In this document: positions 59,952 through 64,000 of the stretch, in pieces
Numbering within the stretch: position 1 is the first letter of the stretch
Layout of the letters: each line of letters begins with the position of its first letter
Assembly (NCBI GenBank): GCA_046047615.1
Contig: JBJOHO010000013.1
Span: forward strand, 1-64,000
Length of the DNA stretch: 64,000 bases
Direction: 5' to 3'
From: ZC4RG30 sp046047615
GTDB taxonomy: Bacteria; Pseudomonadota; Gammaproteobacteria; Steroidobacterales; Steroidobacteraceae
Position numbers and translations under genes: made by a program
Notes under the pieces: generated by a model
The model's input: the letters and a program-made list of their open reading frames with translations, nothing else
What the model was told of the DNA's origin: nothing
Database searches by the model: none

Positions 59952-61652
59952 ATGACCACGCCGGCGAACCTGCAGTTCGGTCTCGAAGATCGACCGTCCC
60001 CGGGTTCACTGCTGCTGCTGGGTTTGCAGCATGTGGTCGTGAACACCTCGGGTTGGCTGGTGTTGGTGGCCGTCATGACCGCCATCGGCAGCGATGTCCG
60101 GACGGTTGAAAGCCTGTTGCGCATGGGCATGGTCGCCGTGGCCTTCGGCACCGTTCTCCAGGTCCAGCGGCGGTTTCCATCTCTGGGTTCGGGCTATCTG
60201 TGTCCCCCTGTCGCCGGTCCTGCTTACGCCTCGGTGACCGTGCTTGCCGGGCAGGGTGCGGGACTCCCCGCCGTGTTCGGCATGACAGCCCTCGCGGGCT
60301 TGGCCGAAACTGCCGTCGCACGCTGGCTGCCACGCCTGCGTTCAGCCTTTCCGCCTGAAGTCGTTGGCACCGTGATGACCATGGTGGGCTTCAGCATGCT
60401 GCCCTTCGCCCTGCCGCGACTGCTGGGCACCACTCCCGGTTCGGCCGTCAACGGCACGGAATTCGCCATTGGCGCGGTCACGCTGGTCGTGATGCTGGGC
60501 TGCTCGGTGTGGGGCCGTGGTGCCGTACGGCTGTACCAGATCCTGATCGCCATCGGCGCAGGCCTGCTGGCCACGAAGTGGTGGGGCCAGGATCTGCAGC
60601 CCCTGCAGCGCGTCATTGCCGACCGGGCGTGGTTCGGGTTGCCCGAGCGGGTGCCGGGAGGCATGGCCTTCGAACCAGACCTTCTGGTCCCGTTTTTCTT
60701 GGCGATGCTGGCCTCCAGCCTGAAGGGCATCGGTGACCTGACCCTGTGCCAGCGGATCAATGACAGCCGCTGGACCCGCGCCGACCTGCCGTCGGTCTCC
60801 GGCGGGCTGACGGCATCGGGGCTCACCACCTTCTTCGCCGGCGCCCTTGGGGCGATGGGCCACAGCACGTCTTCCAGCAATGTCGGCTTGTCGCTGGCGA
60901 CCGGCGCGACCAGCCGTGTCATCGGTTACAGCATGGGGGCGCTTCTGCTCGCCATCGCCTGCATGCCCAAGGTTGCCGCAGCCTTCGCCGGCCTGCCGCA
61001 GCCGATCATGGGGTCGATCCTCATGTATGCCGCGTGCTTCATGATCGTGGCGGGGCTGCAGATGATCACCTCGCGGTTGCTCGATGCGCGCCGCACGCTG
61101 GTGGTTGGCATTTCGCTGTCTGCCGGCCTGGCCGTATATCTCGTGCCGGACCTCGCCGAGGCAGCGCCCCGGTTCCTGATGCCGGCGCTGACGTCGTCCG
61201 TTGCCAGTTGCGCTCTTGTCGCCGTGGTCTTGCACCTGGTCACGCGGATCGGCATTGCCCAGACGGATAGTGCCGCCTACGACAGCAGCCAGGACAACTA
61301 TGCGGCCTGCCGTGAACAAGTGGCGCGCTTCGGCGCGCGCGTTGCCGCAGCCCGGGAGGGCGTCGCCGCCGCGCAGGACGCGCTGGCCACCGCGCTGGAT
61401 GCCTTGCGGATGCTGCCGCGCAAGGAGGCGGTGCAGGTGCGCCTCTGGAGCGACACTTATGCGTTGGGCGTCGACATCGACTACAGCGGACCTGTACTCC
61501 CCTTGCCGACGGCAGCGCCGGGTGCCGAGCAGGTGCTGGAGTCGGATGCCTCAGCCCTGGAACTGGCTGGGTACCTGTTGCGCCGCAAGGCCGGCGCGAT
61601 CAGCCAGACCGAAGGAGACGGCCGGCACGGCCTGCGGATGCGCTGGGACTGA
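59952..61652 (+). CDS. NCS2-family nucleobase permease with C-terminal soluble extension
   Basis: 566-residue protein. Residues about 15-435 form a normal 14-segment uracil/xanthine permease core, with GLQHVVVNTSGWLVLVAVM, PSLGSGYLCPPVAGPAYASV, the GHSTSSSNVGLSLATGATSR signature (in place of the family's TxxSENxG-like loop) and PQPIMGSILMYAAC. The substrate would be a purine or pyrimidine base, but signature differences leave it open. Residues 435-566 are an unusual cytoplasmic tail: an Ala-rich helix (VARFGARVAAAREGVAAAQDALATALDALRML is its span), then a beta-rich stretch and a final helix. Ordinary NCS2 permeases end near 430-460. It follows secA by 27 bases. Confidence 0.85.
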   Translation: MTTPANLQFGLEDRPSPGSLLLLGLQHVVVNTSGWLVLVAVMTAIGSDVRTVESLLRMGMVAVAFGTVLQVQRRFPSLGSGYLCPPVAGPAYASVTVLAGQGAGLPAVFGMTALAGLAETAVARWLPRLRSAFPPEVVGTVMTMVGFSMLPFALPRLLGTTPGSAVNGTEFAIGAVTLVVMLGCSVWGRGAVRLYQILIAIGAGLLATKWWGQDLQPLQRVIADRAWFGLPERVPGGMAFEPDLLVPFFLAMLASSLKGIGDLTLCQRINDSRWTRADLPSVSGGLTASGLTTFFAGALGAMGHSTSSSNVGLSLATGATSRVIGYSMGALLLAIACMPKVAAAFAGLPQPIMGSILMYAACFMIVAGLQMITSRLLDARRTLVVGISLSAGLAVYLVPDLAEAAPRFLMPALTSSVASCALVAVVLHLVTRIGIAQTDSAAYDSSQDNYAACREQVARFGARVAAAREGVAAAQDALATALDALRMLPRKEAVQVRLWSDTYALGVDIDYSGPVLPLPTAAPGAEQVLESDASALELAGYLLRRKAGAISQTEGDGRHGLRMRWD

Positions 61653-61662
61653 CGCTGGCCCG

Positions 61663-62634
61663 TCAGCGTTCCACCAACTCCCGGTAGGTCCGGTAGTGGT
61701 GGATCGCGAAACCGCCAAAGGCGGCATCGTCCTCGAAGGCAGCTGTCGTCGCCGCCAACGCGCGTTCCAGATCCTCGTTGGCCAGATGACGGAACGTCAC
61801 CTTCGGCAGTTCGCCCGGTCCCGTTTCCAGACCAATGACCACGCGCCGACCGGCAGCGCGGGCGGCATCGAGGTTCGCCCGCGCATGGGCGATGATGCCG
61901 TCGCTGCCGCCGGCCTGGTTGCGGTAGTCCATGATGGCCACGTAATCGAGCACGCCCACCACGTGCGCGATCGCAGTGGTGTCCGTGCCGCGCCAGTCCA
62001 GCCGGAACCCATCGAGCCAGAAGGGGATCGCGGCGCCGATCGGCAGATCCGCCTGGCCGCTGGCATCGCGCAGTGCCGTGATGGCGGCCGCCATGTCGAG
62101 GAACTGGGCCATCAGCGCGTTCCGCTCCGTACGCCACCGTGGCAAGGCATGCGGTTCGATGTCCAGATGCACGGCGTCGAAATGCTCGCTGGGATCTGCA
62201 CCTGCCGCGTTGAAGTCGAGAACGCGCTTCACCATGGCGAGCGCTGCGCCTCGCTTCTCCGGGAGCACGTATTCCTGTGTCCTGAGGTAGGCAGAGCCCA
62301 GCAGCGCCTCGACACGCAGGCCCGCCGCATGAAGGCGACGCAGCAGGCGGCGGTAGAGCGCGGGGTCCTCGACCAGCGGGTTGCGGCCACCGAAGGCATC
62401 GGCATAGAGGTACAGCGTGTGGATCCGCCGTTCCTGCGCGAAGGACAGCGCCGCGGCCGCAGCCTCTGGCGAGTCCAGCATGCTGAAACTGTCTGCTTCC
62501 CAGACCCAGATTGCGCGTGGTCCCGCCTGCATGCCGGCGGGGCTGGCAGGGGCGGCCTGCGCAACCGCCCAGCCCGCCAGCCAGGGCAGCACGAGACATT
62601 TCAGGGCGGAACGGCGCATGGCGAACACGGTCAT
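61663..62634 (-). CDS. Secreted TIM-barrel protein of unknown function (glycoside-hydrolase-like)
   Basis: 323 residues with a signal peptide (about 1-28). The rest has alternating beta/alpha spacing: GPRAIWVWEAD, IHTLYLYADAFGG, RVEALLGSAYL, FDAVHLDIEPHALP, LPIGAAIPFWL, DYVAIMDYRNQAGG, RRVVIGLETG and GFAIHHYRTYREL. The HLDIEPH and AIMDYRN strands resemble the catalytic ends of GH18-like and related barrels, so E in DIEPH is a candidate acid, but no family is recognised with certainty. The start overlaps the stop of the upstream sulfatase-like gene by four bases (ATGA), so the two products probably act together in the periplasm. Confidence 0.7.
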   Translation of the reverse strand: MTVFAMRRSALKCLVLPWLAGWAVAQAAPASPAGMQAGPRAIWVWEADSFSMLDSPEAAAAALSFAQERRIHTLYLYADAFGGRNPLVEDPALYRRLLRRLHAAGLRVEALLGSAYLRTQEYVLPEKRGAALAMVKRVLDFNAAGADPSEHFDAVHLDIEPHALPRWRTERNALMAQFLDMAAAITALRDASGQADLPIGAAIPFWLDGFRLDWRGTDTTAIAHVVGVLDYVAIMDYRNQAGGSDGIIAHARANLDAARAAGRRVVIGLETGPGELPKVTFRHLANEDLERALAATTAAFEDDAAFGGFAIHHYRTYRELVER

Positions 62635-64000
62635 GGCGTACTGATCTCCACGGGAATGCCGAAGCGGCCTTCGCCCACACGCTTGCCGTTGTCCGGGGCG
62701 ACCAGCAGCACGGCCAGGGTATAGCGGCCTGGTGCCAGGCCGCCGGTCTGCACCGTCAGGGCGGACTGCAGCATGCTGCCGCCGTCGGCGCGCAGCGATG
62801 GACCGTAGGTTTCGCTGGCCTCGTGCCCATCAGGCGCCAGCAGCACGGCGACCGGCTGGACGCGGGGGCCGGCCTCGCTGCCGGTGTTGTGGATCTCGAA
62901 GCGCAGCTCAAGGGCACTCGAGCCATCGGCCACCTCGACCTGCAAGGCCTGGACGGACAGACGCGGGGGGCCGGAAACGCTCTTCAGTGTGGAACGCACG
63001 GCCACTGGACGGGCCGGCCCCTGTCGCGGGGCAGAGGTGTCGTGCCGCGCCTGCCGGGCGTAGCGCGCGTTCACTGACTCGAACTGGCGCAGCAGTTGCT
63101 GCAAGCCGCCCAGCCGTTCCGGATCGTCGCTGCGTTCCGTGCGCAGGTCCGGTCCGACCCGGTGCAGGCGACCGCGCGTCAGATAGCCCCCGTGCGCCAC
63201 CAGCTCCACCGGATCGACCTTGGTCGGTTTGAGGGGTACGGGTGTCTGCTGGTCGAAGCCTGTGCGTGTGTCGATCGGCGCGCCCAGCCACGGCACGGCG
63301 CCGGGCAGGGGCGTCCCGTAATGCTTGGCGTACATCGCTGCCAGGCTGGGCAGCACGTCGAAATGCGAAGCGACGGCCGCCATGCGTCGCGGCGCAGCGA
63401 CCATGGGCGAGGCGATCACGAACGGCACGTGGTGGCGGTCCAGCCTGTCCCGCAACGGCAGCTCGACCAGGCGATGGTCACCGGTGATGATGAGCAGGGT
63501 GTCTTTCCAGGCCGGATGGCGGCGCAGGGCTTCGACGTAGTGGCGCAATGCGTCGTCCGTGTAGAGGACGGCGGCGAAGATGCGTGCATGGCGTCGCCAC
63601 GGCTCACGCCGGTCTGCGGGGATGCCCAGTGCGTCCAGACGCCGCTCGACGCGCTGCAGCCACGCTGCCTGTCCCGGGTAGCGGTAGGGCTCGTGCATCG
63701 AGATCGTCAGGATCACGTCGGCGAACCGCGCGTCGGCATCGGTCGGCAGCACCTGGGCTGCGACCTGGAACAATGTTGCGTCGTCGAATCCGACCGGCTC
63801 CGCCTTGCCGGCGCCAGGCGGAAAACCATGACGGTCGATCACTGCGGAGATGCCGCGCAACTCGAGATAGTGGCGTTGCTGGTCGAAGCTGGCATCGGTG
63901 CCGGTGATGAAACGCGTGCGGTAACCCTGTGCAGCCAGCAGGCTGAGAAGGTCAGGGTGTGATGGCATCTGGGCGCCGAGCTCCAGGAAGCCTTGGTCGG
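62631..64000 (-). CDS. Alkaline-phosphatase-superfamily (LTA-synthase/sulfatase-like) protein, partial at 5' end
   Basis: The visible 456 residues lack the N-terminus, which lies beyond base 64000; the frame is open through HPDLLSLLAAQGYRTRFITG to the edge. HPDLLSLLAAQGY..FITGTDASFD, the DDATLFQVAAQ segment, LTISMHEPYRYP and LLIITGDHR with the following His residues form the typical body of LTA-synthase-like phosphoglycerol transferases and sulfatases, with TGDH carrying metal ligands. Membrane helices and the nucleophile Thr region would be upstream. After about residue 300 there is an extra beta-sandwich-like domain (RLSVQALQVEVADGSSALEL to the end) of Ig-like character. Coupled to the secreted TIM-barrel gene by ATGA overlap. 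Confidence 0.82.
   Translation of the reverse strand, partial: DQGFLELGAQMPSHPDLLSLLAAQGYRTRFITGTDASFDQQRHYLELRGISAVIDRHGFPPGAGKAEPVGFDDATLFQVAAQVLPTDADARFADVILTISMHEPYRYPGQAAWLQRVERRLDALGIPADRREPWRRHARIFAAVLYTDDALRHYVEALRRHPAWKDTLLIITGDHRLVELPLRDRLDRHHVPFVIASPMVAAPRRMAAVASHFDVLPSLAAMYAKHYGTPLPGAVPWLGAPIDTRTGFDQQTPVPLKPTKVDPVELVAHGGYLTRGRLHRVGPDLRTERSDDPERLGGLQQLLRQFESVNARYARQARHDTSAPRQGPARPVAVRSTLKSVSGPPRLSVQALQVEVADGSSALELRFEIHNTGSEAGPRVQPVAVLLAPDGHEASETYGPSLRADGGSMLQSALTVQTGGLAPGRYTLAVLLVAPDNGKRVGEGRFGIPVEISTP

Noticed and set aside
61620..61680. Hairpin at the NCS2 permease / TIM-barrel convergent junction
   Set aside because: Only 6-bp alternative pairings (CTGACG/CGTCAG or ACGCTG/CAGCGT) exist, mutually exclusive and without a T-tract, too weak to call.
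1..64000. CRISPR arrays, tRNA genes, insertion sequences, prophage genes
   Set aside because: I scanned for spaced repeats, tRNA-like TTCGA/CCA ends, transposases and phage proteins and saw none; short GC-rich repeats are chance-level apart from those listed.

Overview
The window reads as a chromosomal segment of a GC-rich Gram-negative bacterium, most likely a gammaproteobacterium of the Xanthomonadales / Steroidobacterales / Nevskiales type. The support is the combination of sspA-sspB, lpoA-yraN, rapZ, ibaG-murA and the kdsD-kdsC-lptCAB-rpoN-hpf order, together with a cytochrome bc1 operon (petABC, absent from enterics) and long TonB-dependent receptors of the 'VVVTAQRREQRLQDVP' type. The exact genus cannot be read from the sequence. 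Coding density is very high and the GC bias produces many long antisense shadow ORFs, which were discarded.

Layout. 1-4.6 kb (minus): a 2-oxo-acid dehydrogenase operon (E1 alpha, E1 beta, E2) whose last gene is translationally coupled to a compact NAD-type glutamate dehydrogenase that runs off the left edge. 4.6-5.5 kb (plus): rarD. 5.5-12.8 kb (minus): one tightly packed run, kdsD-kdsC-lptC-lptA-lptB-rpoN-hpf-rapZ-zapE, for LPS core precursor synthesis and LPS transport, sigma-54, ribosome hibernation, amino-sugar control and division. 12.9-14.4 kb: ibaG-murA. 14.4-15.6 kb (minus): a DegS-like periplasmic protease. 15.6-19.4 kb (plus): petA-petB-petC-sspA-sspB behind a clear TATAAT promoter.

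19.5-28.8 kb is the accessory part: an MFS sugar-type transporter, an intact TonB-dependent receptor, a single-domain ModE-like regulator, a large secreted protein that fuses cytochrome c, a PQQ sugar-dehydrogenase-like propeller and a lactonase-like propeller, and a second TonB-dependent receptor broken by an internal deletion and frameshift. This is the least conventional stretch and the best candidate for an undescribed periplasmic oxidation module.

28.8-36.5 kb: yraN and lpoA (minus), rsmI (plus), and an RND efflux adaptor plus pump. 36.47-36.86 kb: the RNase P RNA gene, followed by a second copy of its P1 3' strand. 37.1-55.7 kb: a complete dcw cluster (mraZ, rsmH, ftsL, ftsI, murE, murF, mraY, murD, ftsW, murG, murC, murB, ddl, ftsQ, ftsA, ftsZ) plus lpxC. 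It starts at a textbook promoter with four MraZ boxes and is built from successive 1-17 nt overlaps. 55.7-59.9 kb: a DciA-like gene (minus), an M23 peptidase and secA. 59.9-64 kb: an NCS2 permease with an unusual C-terminal soluble extension, then (minus) a secreted TIM-barrel protein coupled to an alkaline-phosphatase-superfamily (LTA-synthase/sulfatase-like) protein that runs off the right edge.

Most of the window is a housekeeping envelope and division region. No tRNA, rRNA operon, CRISPR array, insertion sequence or prophage gene was seen. Apart from the rnpB locus there is no gene-free stretch above 300 bases.
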